Assembly: GCF_900116285.1 (NCBI RefSeq)
Contig: NZ_FPAJ01000001.1
Location: 62,001 to 126,000, forward strand
Length of the DNA: 64,000 bases
Reading direction: 5' to 3'
Origin: Sulfitobacter marinus
GTDB lineage: Bacteria; Pseudomonadota; Alphaproteobacteria; Rhodobacterales; Rhodobacteraceae
The notes below the pieces were generated by a model that saw only the letters and a list, made by a program, of their open reading frames with translations, was not told where the DNA came from and searched no databases. Both the position numbers and the translations under genes were made by a program. Shown here piece after piece: positions 28,235-37,113 of the stretch (position 1 is the first letter of the stretch; each line of letters starts with the position of its first letter).

Positions 28235-29314
28235 TCAGTCGGCCCGTTCGTCCAAGGTGGTTTGATCAACGCCCTTATACAGGACGCTTTCACGATATTG
28301 CTCGGTTGCAAAGCGCGCGATGACCCCAAGGGCCGCAGCGATTGGCACCGCAGCCAGCATGCCCACAAAGCCGAACAGGGAGCCAAAGACGGACAATGCA
28401 AGGATCAGCCAAACAGGGTGCAAACCAACGGAATTCCCGACCAGTTTTGGCGTCAGGAAGTTCCCTTCGAGCATTTGCCCCAGAACGAAGATTGCTGCGA
28501 CCAAACCGATCGATATCCAGTCGCCCCAGAATTGGAACAGGGCCAGGCCGATGGCCAGCACGCCGCCCAGTGCCGCGCCAAGATAGGGGATAAAGGTGAC
28601 CAGCCCTGCGATGAACCCGACGACAAGGCCGAATTGCAACCCGACCAACATCAGCGCGATGGCGTAGTAGGTGCCCAAGATCAGGCAGACAGTTCCCATA
28701 CCGCGGATAAAGCTGGCAAGGGTTTTGTCAATCTCGCGGGCCAGACGGCGGATGACTGGCGCGTGGTCACGGGGCAGCAGGCTGTCAATTTGCGCGACCA
28801 TGCGGTCCCAGTCGAGAAGCAGATAAACGGCTACAACAGGGACGATCACGAACAAGAGCAGGATGTTCAACAATGACGCAGCCGAGGCCAGAGCGGTGTT
28901 CAGCAACTCTCCGCCGCGTTCCTGGATTGTCGCGCCAATGCCTGTGATTGATGTGCGCAGGGTTGATCCCTCGACCAAGAGCGTCGGGAAGCGGTCCGTT
29001 AAGAAATCGGTGAAATTGCGGGTCAGCTCTGGCGCGACTTCGATCAGATTGATCGCTTGACTGACCAAGGTCGGCACCACCAAAAGGGCCATCACGACAA
29101 AGATCAAGAGCGCGAATAACGTGATGACTGCGGTGGCCATGGCGCGGCTAAGGCCCAAGCTTTCAAGCCGGTCCGCAACAGGGTCAAGGAAATACGCAAT
29201 CGCGGCGCCGATCAAAAAGGGCAGCAGGATATCCCCGGTGAACCAAAGGATCACAAGGGCGACTGCGCCCGCAATCCCCCAGTATTTCAATTGATCTCTG
29301 ATAGGCAGTGCCAT
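28235..29314 (-). CDS. AI-2E/PerM family membrane transporter
   Basis: The product is an inner-membrane protein of about 359 residues with several hydrophobic segments. The characteristic AI-2E end part GLVTFIPYLGAALGGVLAIGLALFQF and EGNFLTPKLVGNSVGLHPVWLILALSVFG lies around residues 230-310. The family is described as exporting autoinducer-2 in one case or as sodium/proton antiporters in others, so no substrate is assigned. The ATG at 29314 is preceded by GGAGG and begins MALPIRDQLKYWG; a longer frame up to 29371 is less likely. It heads the perM-hdaA-ppk1 unit. Confidence 0.87.
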   Translation of the reverse strand: MALPIRDQLKYWGIAGAVALVILWFTGDILLPFLIGAAIAYFLDPVADRLESLGLSRAMATAVITLFALLIFVVMALLVVPTLVSQAINLIEVAPELTRNFTDFLTDRFPTLLVEGSTLRTSITGIGATIQERGGELLNTALASAASLLNILLLFVIVPVVAVYLLLDWDRMVAQIDSLLPRDHAPVIRRLAREIDKTLASFIRGMGTVCLILGTYYAIALMLVGLQFGLVVGFIAGLVTFIPYLGAALGGVLAIGLALFQFWGDWISIGLVAAIFVLGQMLEGNFLTPKLVGNSVGLHPVWLILALSVFGSLFGFVGMLAAVPIAAALGVIARFATEQYRESVLYKGVDQTTLDERAD

Positions 29315-29423
29315 GGGCAACCTCCGAAACGCGTTCCATGTTGACATTGCGCACTGGTACCGGATTTTCAAGGGCTGAGCGGCGTGTGAGCACTAAATCA
29401 TGGGCGCATTTGGCGGATGTAGG

Positions 29424-29462
29424 GCCTCCGGCGGGGATTTAAGACCATTTGGAAATTGAAGG
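29424..29462 (+). repeat. Intergenic repeat, copy 4
   Basis: GCCTCCGGCGGGGATTTAAG then ACCATTTGGAAATTGAAGG. It lies in the 233-base divergent region between perM and pepT. It shares the GGATTTA(a)GACCaTTTGGAAA core with copy 2. Confidence 0.65.
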
Positions 29463-29547
29463 TTGCGCTGGGTCGGTGGCTCTTGCTTTGTGCGGCTTGA
29501 CAACAGGGCGATGGCCATTGCCACTGTGGCCAAGAAGGAGACCTGAT

Positions 29548-30789
29548 ATGCGTAGTGATTTTGACCGTGAACTTGAACAGCGTCTGGTGCGCTATGCTGC
29601 GATCGACAGCCAAAGTGATGAGACCAGTCCGACCAGTCCCAGCACCGAGAGGCAGTTGGATATGTCGCGTTTGCTGATGGAAGAGCTGGAGACAATGGGG
29701 GCGGCTGATGTTGAACTGACCGATTATGGCGTGGTTCTGGCCACGGTGCCCGCCACGGTCGATGGTGCGCCTGTTATGGGGTGGTGCGCCCATGTGGATA
29801 CCGCACCGCAATTTAATGCAACCGGGGTCAAGCCGGTCGTGCATCGGGGGTATAACGGCGGCGATATCACCTTTGCAGACGCGCCAGAGTTAAAGCTTTC
29901 ACCGGAAAATTCACCCTTTCTGGCTGAGAAGCAGGGCGACGATATCATCACGGCCAGTGGCACGACATTGCTGGGCGGCGACGATAAGGCGGGTGTGGCG
30001 ATTATCATGACCGCCGCGCGGCATCTGTTGGAAAACCCTGAAGTGGCCCACGGCAAGATCAGGCTGGCCTTTACCCCTGACGAGGAAATCGGTCGGGGTG
30101 TCGATGCGCGTTTGCCTGCCGATATGGCTTGCGACTTTGCCTATACCTTTGACGGATCGAAACCGGGTGAGGTTGAGTTCGAGACGTTTTCGGCGGATGC
30201 GGCGGTGGTGACTGTAACAGGTGTTTCGGCGCATCCGGGTTGGGCCAAGGACAAGATGGTGAACGCATTACATCTGGCGGCCAAGATCCTGATGACCCTG
30301 CCGCATGTTACCATGACACCTGAAACGACCGATGGGCTTGAGGGGTTTATTCACGCCTCAACCATCAAGGGCGGATCATCGGAGGCGGAGATCAAGTTTA
30401 TCCTGCGCGATTTTGAGCGGGAGGGATTGGCCAAGAAGGGCGCATTGCTGCAACAGGTATGTGAAACGGTTCAGGCGACGGAGCCGCGCGCGCAGATCAC
30501 CTGCGAGATCATGCCGCAGTATCGTAATATGCGCTATTGGTTGGAAAATGACATGACGCCGGTGACGCTGGCCCATGATGCGGTGCGCGCGGCAGGGATG
30601 GAGCCGGTATCGATCCCCATTCGGGGTGGCACAGACGGGTCGCGTTTGACCGAGATGGGCCTGCCATGCCCCAATATTTTTACCGGAATGCAGGAAATTC
30701 ATGGGCCGCTTGAATGGATATCGGTTCAGGATATGGCCAAGGCCTTGCGGGTGGCGCTGGAACTGGCCAAGCGGGCGGTGCCGGGCTGA
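29548..30789 (+). CDS. pepT: Peptidase T
   Basis: This zinc tripeptide aminopeptidase of the M20 family has 413 residues and removes the N-terminal residue of tripeptides in the cytoplasm. Visible metal and catalytic sites include the zinc-binding stretch GWCAHVDTAPQFNATGVKP (about 76-94), GGDDKAGVAIIM (Asp near 147), FTPDEEIGRGVD (Glu-Glu near 180), and the C-terminal GTDGSRLTEMGLPCPNIFTGMQEIHG with a histidine ligand. The ATG at 29548 follows AAGGAG; an in-frame start at 29449 lies inside the intergenic repeat. Assigned with high confidence. Confidence 0.93.
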   Translation: MRSDFDRELEQRLVRYAAIDSQSDETSPTSPSTERQLDMSRLLMEELETMGAADVELTDYGVVLATVPATVDGAPVMGWCAHVDTAPQFNATGVKPVVHRGYNGGDITFADAPELKLSPENSPFLAEKQGDDIITASGTTLLGGDDKAGVAIIMTAARHLLENPEVAHGKIRLAFTPDEEIGRGVDARLPADMACDFAYTFDGSKPGEVEFETFSADAAVVTVTGVSAHPGWAKDKMVNALHLAAKILMTLPHVTMTPETTDGLEGFIHASTIKGGSSEAEIKFILRDFEREGLAKKGALLQQVCETVQATEPRAQITCEIMPQYRNMRYWLENDMTPVTLAHDAVRAAGMEPVSIPIRGGTDGSRLTEMGLPCPNIFTGMQEIHGPLEWISVQDMAKALRVALELAKRAVPG

Positions 30790-30825
30790 CGGTTTAGGGG
30801 CGGTGCGTGTGGCATGGGTTCGATT

Positions 30826-30868
30826 GGGGCTCTGCCCCAAACCCCGGGATATTTAAGAGCCAGAGAAG
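30826..30868 (+). repeat. Intergenic repeat, copy 5, with hairpin
   Basis: The hairpin GGGGC tctGCCCC (30826-30838) is followed by aaaccccg and GGATATTTAAGAGCCAGAGA (30847-30866) plus ag. The second part is 22 bases identical to copy 1 downstream of pccB. It lies between pepT and proS. Confidence 0.7.
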
Positions 30869-30942
30869 CGGGGCGGTGTTGGTGATTGTTTCCCTGATGG
30901 CTTTGGCATAATCAGGGCCGAAGCCAGTTTGAGAGGATCATC

Positions 30943-32283
30943 ATGCGTCTGTCCCGTTATTTTCTGCCCGTGCTCAAGGAAAACCCGTCCGAGGCGCAAA
31001 TTGTCAGCCACCGGTTGATGTTGCGGGCGGGCATGATCAAGCAATCAGCTGCCGGGATTTATTCGTGGTTACCGCTGGGCTTTAAGGTGCTGCGCAAGAT
31101 TGAAAATATCGTGCATGAAGAGCAGCAGCGCGCTGGGCATATTCCGATGTTGATGCCGACCTTGCAGCCTGCCGATCTGTGGAAGGAATCCGGACGCTAT
31201 GACGCCTACGGCCCCGAAATGCTGCGCATTAAGGACCGTCAGGACCGTGATATGCTCTATGGTCCCACCAACGAAGAGATGATCACGGATATTTTCCGCA
31301 GCCATGTCGGGTCTTACAAGGATTTGCCGCTGACGCTGTATCACATCCAGTGGAAGTTCCGAGATGAGATCCGCCCGCGTTTCGGTGTGATGCGTGGCCG
31401 CGAGTTTTTGATGAAGGACGGCTATAACTTTGATTTGACCAAGGAAGACGCGCTGCATGCCTATAACCGGCATCTGGTCAGCTATCTGCGCAGCTATGAG
31501 CGGATGGGCCTGCAAGCGATCCCGATGCGTGCGGATTCCGGGCCTATTGGCGGTGACGATACCCATGAGTTTTTGGTGCTGGCCGACACGGGCGAGTCGG
31601 AAGTGTTCTATGACAGCGAGATCACCGATCTGAAATTCGGCGACCGCGAGATTGATTTTGATTCGGTCGATCAGTGTCAGGCCGTGCTGGAAGAATTCAC
31701 CTCGCGCTATGCCCGCACCGACGAAACCCATGACGCCGATCTGTTTGCGCAAGTCCCTGCAGACCGTCAGCGTACCGCGCGCGGCATTGAAGTGGGGCAG
31801 ATATTCTATTTTGGCACCAAATATTCGGAGGCCATGGGCGCGACGGTGCAAGGTCCCGATGGCAAATCGACACCGGTCCATATGGGTAGCCACGGTATTG
31901 GTGTCAGCCGTTTGCTGGGCGCGATCATCGAGGCCAGCCATGACGACAAGGGCATCATCTGGCCCGAAGGTGTCACACCGTTCCATGTGGGGATCGTGAA
32001 CCTCAAACAAGGCGACGAAGAGGCCGACGCAGCCTGTCAGGCGCTCTATGACAGCATCACCGCCTTGGGGCTTGATCCGCTCTATGACGACCGGAATGAG
32101 CGTGCGGGTGGCAAATTCGCGACGATGGATTTGATCGGTTTGCCGTGGCGGATCACGGTCGGCCCGCGCGGATTGAAGAACGGTGTTGTCGAGCTGACCT
32201 CGCGCAAGACCGGCGAAAGCGAAGAGATGACACCAGAAGCGGCCGTCGAAAAGGTCGCAGCGATCTATCGCGCGATTGCCTAA
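30943..32283 (+). CDS. proS: Prolyl-tRNA synthetase
   Basis: This class II synthetase of 446 residues charges tRNA-Pro. It is the short alphaproteobacterial form lacking the editing insertion found in the roughly 570-residue E. coli type. Motif 2 is visible as [29 protein letters not shown] and motif 3 as [16 protein letters not shown]. The anticodon-binding domain occupies the last 110 residues. Upstream a TTGAGAGGATC segment supplies the ribosome site. The lipoprotein exporter genes follow about 120 bases downstream. Confidence 0.95.
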   Translation: MRLSRYFLPVLKENPSEAQIVSHRLMLRAGMIKQSAAGIYSWLPLGFKVLRKIENIVHEEQQRAGHIPMLMPTLQPADLWKESGRYDAYGPEMLRIKDRQDRDMLYGPTNEEMITDIFRSHVGSYKDLPLTLYHIQWKFRDEIRPRFGVMRGREFLMKDGYNFDLTKEDALHAYNRHLVSYLRSYERMGLQAIPMRADSGPIGGDDTHEFLVLADTGESEVFYDSEITDLKFGDREIDFDSVDQCQAVLEEFTSRYARTDETHDADLFAQVPADRQRTARGIEVGQIFYFGTKYSEAMGATVQGPDGKSTPVHMGSHGIGVSRLLGAIIEASHDDKGIIWPEGVTPFHVGIVNLKQGDEEADAACQALYDSITALGLDPLYDDRNERAGGKFATMDLIGLPWRITVGPRGLKNGVVELTSRKTGESEEMTPEAAVEKVAAIYRAIA

Positions 32284-32403
32284 GGCAACGTTCCGGCTAA
32301 ATGAATGCAGGCGGCGGCGCGGAATGCTGCCGCCCCTTCACCGCTTGACCCGTCGTGCGCAAACCAGCAGGTTGCCTGCGACCTATCTGACCGGAGCCCT
32401 TTG

Positions 32404-33699
32404 ATGGCGAAACCTGCCCAGACCACCGCGCCCTTTGCCCCGTTTGAATGGATGATCGCATGGCGGTACCTGCGCGCCCGCCGGGCCGAGGGCGGCGTCA
32501 GTGTCATGACATGGATTAGCCTGATCGGGATTACCTTGGCGGTGTTCGCGCTGATTGCCACGCTTTCCGTACGGTCCGGATTTCGGGCGGAATTCGTGGG
32601 CACCATTCTGGGCGCGAATGCCCATGTGACCGTTTATAATTTGGCTACGGTTGATGAAAACGGTGTCAGCCAGACCGGAATACCCGATTACACCGACATG
32701 GCGGCGCGGGTGGCACAGGTGCCCGGTGTGACCCATGTGGCCCCCTTGGTGCGCGGGCAGGTGATGGCCAACAAGGGACAGGCCAACACCGGGATCGAGG
32801 TCTATGGCATTGATGGTGCTAATCTGGCGAACCGTCCGCGTATCGCCAACCCTGAAACGGCGCAGGGCGATCTGGCGAATTTCGATCAGGGCATCGCCAT
32901 CGGGTCTGGCGTGGCGCAGGCGCTGCGGGTCGGGCTTGGCGACCGGATCAAGATTATCTCGCCCAACGGGGTGAAAACCGCCCTTGGGACCAGCCCGCGG
33001 ATCAACGCCTATGACGTCGTCTATATCTTTAGCGCCGGACGCTATGACATCGACCGCACCCGCGCCTATCTGCCCCTGACCGAGGCGCAGTCGTTCTTTA
33101 ACCGCGAAGGGGTGGCGGACGAGCTGGAAGTCATGGTCGAGGACCCCGATAACGTTGACGCCCTAAGCCAGCCCTTGATGGCCGCCGCTGGCGAACGTGC
33201 GATGGTCTGGACATGGCGCGACGCGTCTGGGTCGTTTCTGGATGCGCTGGATATCGAAGACCGCGTGATGTTCGTGATCCTGAGCATCCTTGTGCTGATT
33301 GCCGCGATGAACATTGTCTCAGGTCTGATCATGTTGGTGAAAAACAAGGGCCGCGACATTGGCATTTTGCGCACCATGGGCCTAAGCGAGGGATCGATCC
33401 TGCGGGTGTTTTTCATCTGTGGCGCGTTTACCGGCATCATTGGCACCGCCATGGGCGTGATCCTTGGCTGTTTATTCGCACTGTACGTCGACCAAATCTT
33501 TGGCGTGGTGAACTGGCTGTCAGGCGGAACTGCATGGGACGCATCAGTGCGCGGCATTTATTTCCTGCCGGCCAAGCTGCAATTTGGCGATGTGATGTCG
33601 GCCGTGGTCCTGTCGTTGGGCCTGTCGTTCATCGTGACAATCTTTCCCGCACGCCGTGCCGCGCGGATGAACCCGGTCGAGGCACTGCGCTATGAATGA
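32404..33699 (+). CDS. Lipoprotein-releasing ABC transporter permease (LolC/LolE type)
   Basis: The product is an inner-membrane permease of 431 residues. One N-terminal membrane segment (about 35-60) is followed by a large periplasmic domain of some 210 residues and three C-terminal segments (FtsX/MacB-type permease domain with [20 protein letters not shown]). With LolD it releases outer-membrane lipoproteins from the inner membrane to LolA. Only one permease gene is found beside lolD, so the complex is probably a homodimeric type (often called LolF) rather than LolC+LolE. The start at 32404 ([23 protein letters not shown]) matches family N-termini. It overlaps lolD by 8 bases. Confidence 0.92.
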   Translation: MAKPAQTTAPFAPFEWMIAWRYLRARRAEGGVSVMTWISLIGITLAVFALIATLSVRSGFRAEFVGTILGANAHVTVYNLATVDENGVSQTGIPDYTDMAARVAQVPGVTHVAPLVRGQVMANKGQANTGIEVYGIDGANLANRPRIANPETAQGDLANFDQGIAIGSGVAQALRVGLGDRIKIISPNGVKTALGTSPRINAYDVVYIFSAGRYDIDRTRAYLPLTEAQSFFNREGVADELEVMVEDPDNVDALSQPLMAAAGERAMVWTWRDASGSFLDALDIEDRVMFVILSILVLIAAMNIVSGLIMLVKNKGRDIGILRTMGLSEGSILRVFFICGAFTGIIGTAMGVILGCLFALYVDQIFGVVNWLSGGTAWDASVRGIYFLPAKLQFGDVMSAVVLSLGLSFIVTIFPARRAARMNPVEALRYE

Positions 33700-34375
33700 T
33701 CCCGTGTTGCGCCTGTCGGGCATTTCCAAGGCCTATAACGCCGGTCTTCCATCCGAAGTATCGGTTTTGCGCGGCATAGACCTGACCGTCGCCCCGGGCG
33801 AGGTCGTGGCCTTGGTCGCGCCATCTGGTGCAGGTAAATCGACCTTGCTGCATATCGCGGGGCTGCTGGACACGCCGGACAGTGGCACGGTTGAAATCGC
33901 GGGCACAGATATGACGGGCCAGTCCGATCGCAAACGCACGGGCGTGCGGCGGCGCGATGTGGGGTTCATCTATCAGTTCCACCATCTGCTGCCCGAGTTT
34001 TCAGCCGTCGAGAACATCGTGTTGCCGCAACTGGCCAATGGCGTCAGCAAGGCTGCCGCCCAGACCCGCGCGCTGCACTTGCTGGATCAGGTGGGCATCG
34101 CACATCGCGCCAGCCATCGCCCCGCTGAATTGTCGGGCGGTGAACAGCAGCGCGTCGCGTTTTGCCGTGCGCTGGCCAATGAACCGCGCCTTTTGCTGGC
34201 GGATGAACCCACGGGCAATCTGGACCCGGCCACATCGGATCAGGTCTTTGCGGCGTTGATGGAACTGGTGCGCGGCACGGGGCTGTCTGCGGTGATCGCG
34301 ACCCATAACCTTGAACTGGCTGCACGGATGGACCGTCAGATACGGCTGGATGCGGGGCAGTTGGTGCCGCTGTAG
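33692..34375 (+). CDS. lolD: Lipoprotein-releasing ABC transporter ATPase LolD
   Basis: This ABC ATPase of 227 residues has Walker A at residues 43-51 (APSGAGKST), Q-loop [16 protein letters not shown] (about 91-106, the LolD form), signature [19 protein letters not shown], Walker [13 protein letters not shown] and the H-loop [10 protein letters not shown]. It powers lipoprotein release with the permease encoded just upstream; the genes overlap by 8 bases. Assignment follows from the LolD-type Q-loop and the partner gene. Confidence 0.94.
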   Translation: MNDPVLRLSGISKAYNAGLPSEVSVLRGIDLTVAPGEVVALVAPSGAGKSTLLHIAGLLDTPDSGTVEIAGTDMTGQSDRKRTGVRRRDVGFIYQFHHLLPEFSAVENIVLPQLANGVSKAAAQTRALHLLDQVGIAHRASHRPAELSGGEQQRVAFCRALANEPRLLLADEPTGNLDPATSDQVFAALMELVRGTGLSAVIATHNLELAARMDRQIRLDAGQLVPL

Positions 34376-34376
34376 G

Positions 34377-34811
34377 CTATGCCTGCTGGGTCAGCCAGAC
34401 GCCGGCACACATCAGCGCAATGCCCCCCATGCGCGCAGCCCCCAAGGGCGACACCTGCGCGCCGAACAGCCCGAAATGATCAATCGCCGCGGCGCTGATC
34501 AACTGGCCAAGCAAGACAAAGAACACCGCATTGCCGACGCCAAAATGCGGCGCGATAAACGTGATCGATAGCACGTAAAACGCGACGAACAGCCCGGCCA
34601 GAAACAGATGACGGGGCGCTGCGGGCATCTTGGCAAACCCTTGCGGATTGTGAACGAGCGCGACGATCAGACTGGCCCCGAAAGCCACGATAAACAGCAC
34701 CGTGGCCGCCGCGGCTGGCGATCCGATACGCGCGCCCAAGGCCGCGTTCAACCCTGCAAGAATTGGAATGCCGACCCCGGCCAAAAGCATAATGATCGCA
34801 TAGTGGGCCAT
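34377..34811 (-). CDS. YdcZ-family (DUF606) membrane protein
   Basis: This 144-residue inner-membrane protein has five hydrophobic segments and the family pattern GIPILAGLNAALGARIGSPAAAATVLFIVAFGAS in the first third. It ends LGAARMGGIALMCAGVWL. These half-size DMT-related proteins act as dimers or pairs; transport is presumed and the substrate unknown. The ATG at 34811 begins MAHYAIIMLLAG; an upstream ATG at 34823 adds four residues. It converges with lolD, leaving just one base between stops. Confidence 0.82.
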   Translation of the reverse strand: MAHYAIIMLLAGVGIPILAGLNAALGARIGSPAAAATVLFIVAFGASLIVALVHNPQGFAKMPAAPRHLFLAGLFVAFYVLSITFIAPHFGVGNAVFFVLLGQLISAAAIDHFGLFGAQVSPLGAARMGGIALMCAGVWLTQQA

Positions 34812-34906
34812 GGGAGCTCTCAATTTATTCTATCCAATTGACACAGATCATGGCAAAGCATCAGGTGAACGGCAAGGTTTAGTCCCAGCAATAAAAGGAA
34901 ACAAAA

Positions 34907-35311
34907 ATGCGTCTGCCCCTGATCTCGTGTATGTTCGGCCCGCTCGCCCTTGCGGCCTGCGTTGAAACCGGCATGCCGGAACGGCCCGAGGGGGCTGCGT
35001 TTTTTGCTGACAACTGTACTGCTTGCCACGGCACATCCGCACGCGGCGATGGCCCCTTGGCCGGGAACCTGACCACCACGCCGCCCGATCTGACGCTGCT
35101 GTCGCGCAACAATGATGGCCGGTTCCCGCAAACCAAAACGCTGGCCTATATCTATGGCGATCCGCAGGAAAACCACCTGACTCGCGTCATGCCCGACTTT
35201 GGCAAGGAAATGGCGCTGGATCTGGTGCCGGTCGAGCTGGACGGCGCATGGACCCCGACACCGCGCGTGCTGGCCGGGCTGCTGGTCTATCTTGAAAGCA
35301 TCCAGCGCTAG
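34907..35311 (+). CDS. Lipoprotein cytochrome c (monoheme)
   Basis: This 134-residue protein has a lipoprotein signal with lipobox L-A-A-C (Cys18), one haem-binding motif C-T-A-C-H (Cys37-His41), and a likely axial Met in VMPDFGKEM. It is thus a membrane-anchored periplasmic c-type cytochrome, class I in shape but with a short tail. It could pass electrons between membrane complexes or to an unknown partner. Ribosome site AAAAGGAAAC precedes the ATG. The stop overlaps the stop of the convergent HExxH gene by 4 bases. No oxidase or dehydrogenase gene is next to it. Confidence 0.86.
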   Translation: MRLPLISCMFGPLALAACVETGMPERPEGAAFFADNCTACHGTSARGDGPLAGNLTTTPPDLTLLSRNNDGRFPQTKTLAYIYGDPQENHLTRVMPDFGKEMALDLVPVELDGAWTPTPRVLAGLLVYLESIQR

Positions 35312-35988
35312 TCGCAAATCCCGCGTAGTTCGACCCCATTCCACGGCATCCGCACCGCATAGGCGCGGCTTTGGGGCAGGGGGGCGACCGGCATCACCTG
35401 CGAGATCAGCGCATGTAACCGCTTGGTCCGCGACGCCTGCGGGGCGAGCGCCCGGCAACAGACGAATTCCTCGACGATGGCCCCTTGTTGTTCAAAACCA
35501 AAGTCATGGAACTGCGGTTTTGCCGTGAGATCAAACAGATAGGGGTCGGCCATCCCGCCATGTTCAAACGCCGCGCGCAGCGGGGAATAGCCCGTCGTCG
35601 CGCGGTTTTGCCATTGCCACACATGGGTCAGCTCGTGGCTGAACACCATCGCCTCGATCAGGCTGATCTGGTCGGGATAATCGGGCAGATAATCGTCCAG
35701 ATACCAATCCTTGTCGAAGAGCACCGTGTTGAACGCAGCCATCGCGGCGGGCTTGGTCGTGATCACCTCGCCCACTTTTTCAGGGGGCAAAATGCGCTCG
35801 CGACAGGTGGTGCGGGGCCGCGCCTTGCGGGTCATGGTAACGGCCTTGGACGGGGCCCCGTCATGCAGCCGCACCCGCGCGACATTCAGCGTATCGCCCG
35901 TGATGGTCTGCGCAAATGCGCGTTCATTCACCGTCAACGGACGCCCGCAAGAGGCAAGGAGCAGGACAAGGATCAGCGCGCGTTTCAT
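35308..35988 (-). CDS. HExxH lipoprotein (putative zinc metallopeptidase)
   Basis: This 226-residue protein begins MKRALILVLLLASC, a lipoprotein signal with lipobox cysteine at residue 14. The motif H-E-L-T-H at 118-122, preceded by MVFS and followed by VWQWQNR, is a gluzincin-like zinc site. Another acidic residue further on (EEFVCC near 168) could be the third ligand. The RAFAQTITGDTLNVARVRLHDG region forms the first part. I do not recognise a named family; similar proteins are annotated as hypothetical with a peptidase-like motif. Substrate unknown. It converges with the cytochrome c gene (4-base overlap at the stops). Confidence 0.72.
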   Translation of the reverse strand: MKRALILVLLLASCGRPLTVNERAFAQTITGDTLNVARVRLHDGAPSKAVTMTRKARPRTTCRERILPPEKVGEVITTKPAAMAAFNTVLFDKDWYLDDYLPDYPDQISLIEAMVFSHELTHVWQWQNRATTGYSPLRAAFEHGGMADPYLFDLTAKPQFHDFGFEQQGAIVEEFVCCRALAPQASRTKRLHALISQVMPVAPLPQSRAYAVRMPWNGVELRGICD

Positions 35989-36124
35989 GCCCAAACCGTG
36001 GGTGAAAGCCGCGGGACGATCAAGGGGAATTTTCGCGGTGATGGGGGAGGTGCGCGGGGCGCGCGGTGGGTGTGTGCGTGGAGGTTGGGGACGCGTGGGT
36101 CGTGTGCGGTGAGGTCGGTTACGC

Positions 36125-36165
36125 GTGGGTTATCACCCACCCTACGTAGGGTGGGTGCAACCCAC
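36125..36165. repeat. Palindromic GTGGGT element
   Basis: The 22-base perfect palindrome at 36135-36156 is built of ACCCACCCTAC and GTAGGGTGGGT. It is enclosed by a second pair, GTGGGTT (36125-36131) and AACCCAC (36159-36165). The nested symmetry matches a widespread class of bacterial intergenic GTGGGTxxACCCACC elements. No copy elsewhere in the window was noticed. Confidence 0.65.
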
Positions 36166-36239
36166 CAAAGCCCCATCCCCCACAAACCGGATAATTATTG
36201 GATGTAACGACGTACATTCCCCAACCTCTGTTCCGTCGA

Positions 36240-36288
36240 AGCCCCTTCCCCATGGGGGGAAGGGAAGGGGCTATGCGCCAAAGGCGCA
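36240..36288. terminator. Tandem hairpins downstream of the AT-rich gene
   Basis: AGCCCCTTCCC pairs with GGGAAGGGGCT (36240-36250 with 36262-36272), followed by TGCGCC aaa GGCGCA (36274-36288). There is no clear T-run on either side, so these are hairpins rather than proven terminators. Confidence 0.4.
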
Positions 36289-36399
36289 TGGGATACGGTC
36301 AGGGATGTGGTTTGTGGGGTGTCGTCGTGTCGACGTGGTATTATTTGATTCAGCACTCAAAAATTTGCGGTCACTAATGAGTTCTATTTAATAATATAT

Positions 36400-37113
36400 T
36401 CAGGTTTCTCGTAAGGTGATGACATACTTCGCGCGATCACTTTGCTCCACATATTCAATACCGTAAAGTTGACCCGTTATTTCACCATCCCTATCGGTGT
36501 ATTCAATCACTAGATCCAAGATTCCGTCGAATTTCTCGATCTTGCCATAATGGCGGCTATCAAGAGCACCATCATTTTTGAAATGGACGGCTGAAATAGA
36601 GCAAATCTTCTCAGTCCCAGAAACTAAGTTTGCTGAAAAATTTGATACACTTTCACCGGTATTTACAATTCTGAGATCGTGAACGAAGCTATTTTGACCG
36701 TAAGAACCGCCGTTTTGAAAACTAATCTGAAGCGTTGGCTGCAGAGCCTTTTTCCGTTGATTTTCCTTTAAACTAAGTACTTGCCGTTCTTGTTCTAGGG
36801 TCTCACGTGTGACCGAAACTAGCTCTTTCTGCTGGGTCACGGAGTTGGCAAGCTCCTTTGCCTGCAATTCAAGAGTCGCTACACTATTTTGTAATTCCCG
36901 TCCCTGTTGAAAAAAGCCAAGGACAATCCAGAAAATTGCGAGCGGCCCAAACGCCCCAGCAAGTAAATCCCCAAGTTCGTTCAACGAGATTGGCTTAATT
37001 TCAATCGCGCCAAGAGTTCCTAGTAGCGGAACGCCGCCAATAAGAATGATCAAATAGATCCAAGTCGCTGCCAGTCCCCGCTTGGCTAAAATATGTTGTT
37101 CTTTGTCACTCAA
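36400..37113 (-). CDS. AT-rich membrane/coiled-coil protein coupled to parE
   Basis: The 237-residue product has two hydrophobic segments (about 15-35 and 45-68), then a predicted coiled coil (about 70-125, QNSVATLELQAKELANSVTQQKELVSVTRETLEQE), then a beta-rich C-terminal domain. It is strikingly AT-rich relative to its neighbours, so horizontal acquisition is likely. The start is a TTG at 37113 that overlaps the parE stop (TTGA), with a ribosome site GAGGAG inside the last codons of parE. No ATG occurs near the frame start. I do not recognise the family. Similar two-helix plus coiled-coil proteins occur in accessory regions, sometimes near defence genes, but no defence gene is seen here. Confidence 0.7.
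   Translation of the reverse strand: MSDKEQHILAKRGLAATWIYLIILIGGVPLLGTLGAIEIKPISLNELGDLLAGAFGPLAIFWIVLGFFQQGRELQNSVATLELQAKELANSVTQQKELVSVTRETLEQERQVLSLKENQRKKALQPTLQISFQNGGSYGQNSFVHDLRIVNTGESVSNFSANLVSGTEKICSISAVHFKNDGALDSRHYGKIEKFDGILDLVIEYTDRDGEITGQLYGIEYVEQSDRAKYVITLRET

Larger units (their letters stand above)
35989..36399. other. Non-coding region with hairpins (411 bases)
   Basis: No supported gene. The left part is GT-rich (36040-36130) and repeats the GTGGGT motif. It then holds the long palindrome at 36135-36156 and a hairpin pair at 36240-36288. From about 36340 it becomes AT-rich, matching the base composition of the gene that ends at 36400. The composition break suggests that the AT-rich block begins near 36340. 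Confidence 0.6.

Noticed and set aside
35989-36399. CRISPR or tandem-repeat array in the GTGGGT-rich region
   Set aside because: The repeated motif is six bases without regular spacing; it forms palindromes rather than direct repeats with spacers.
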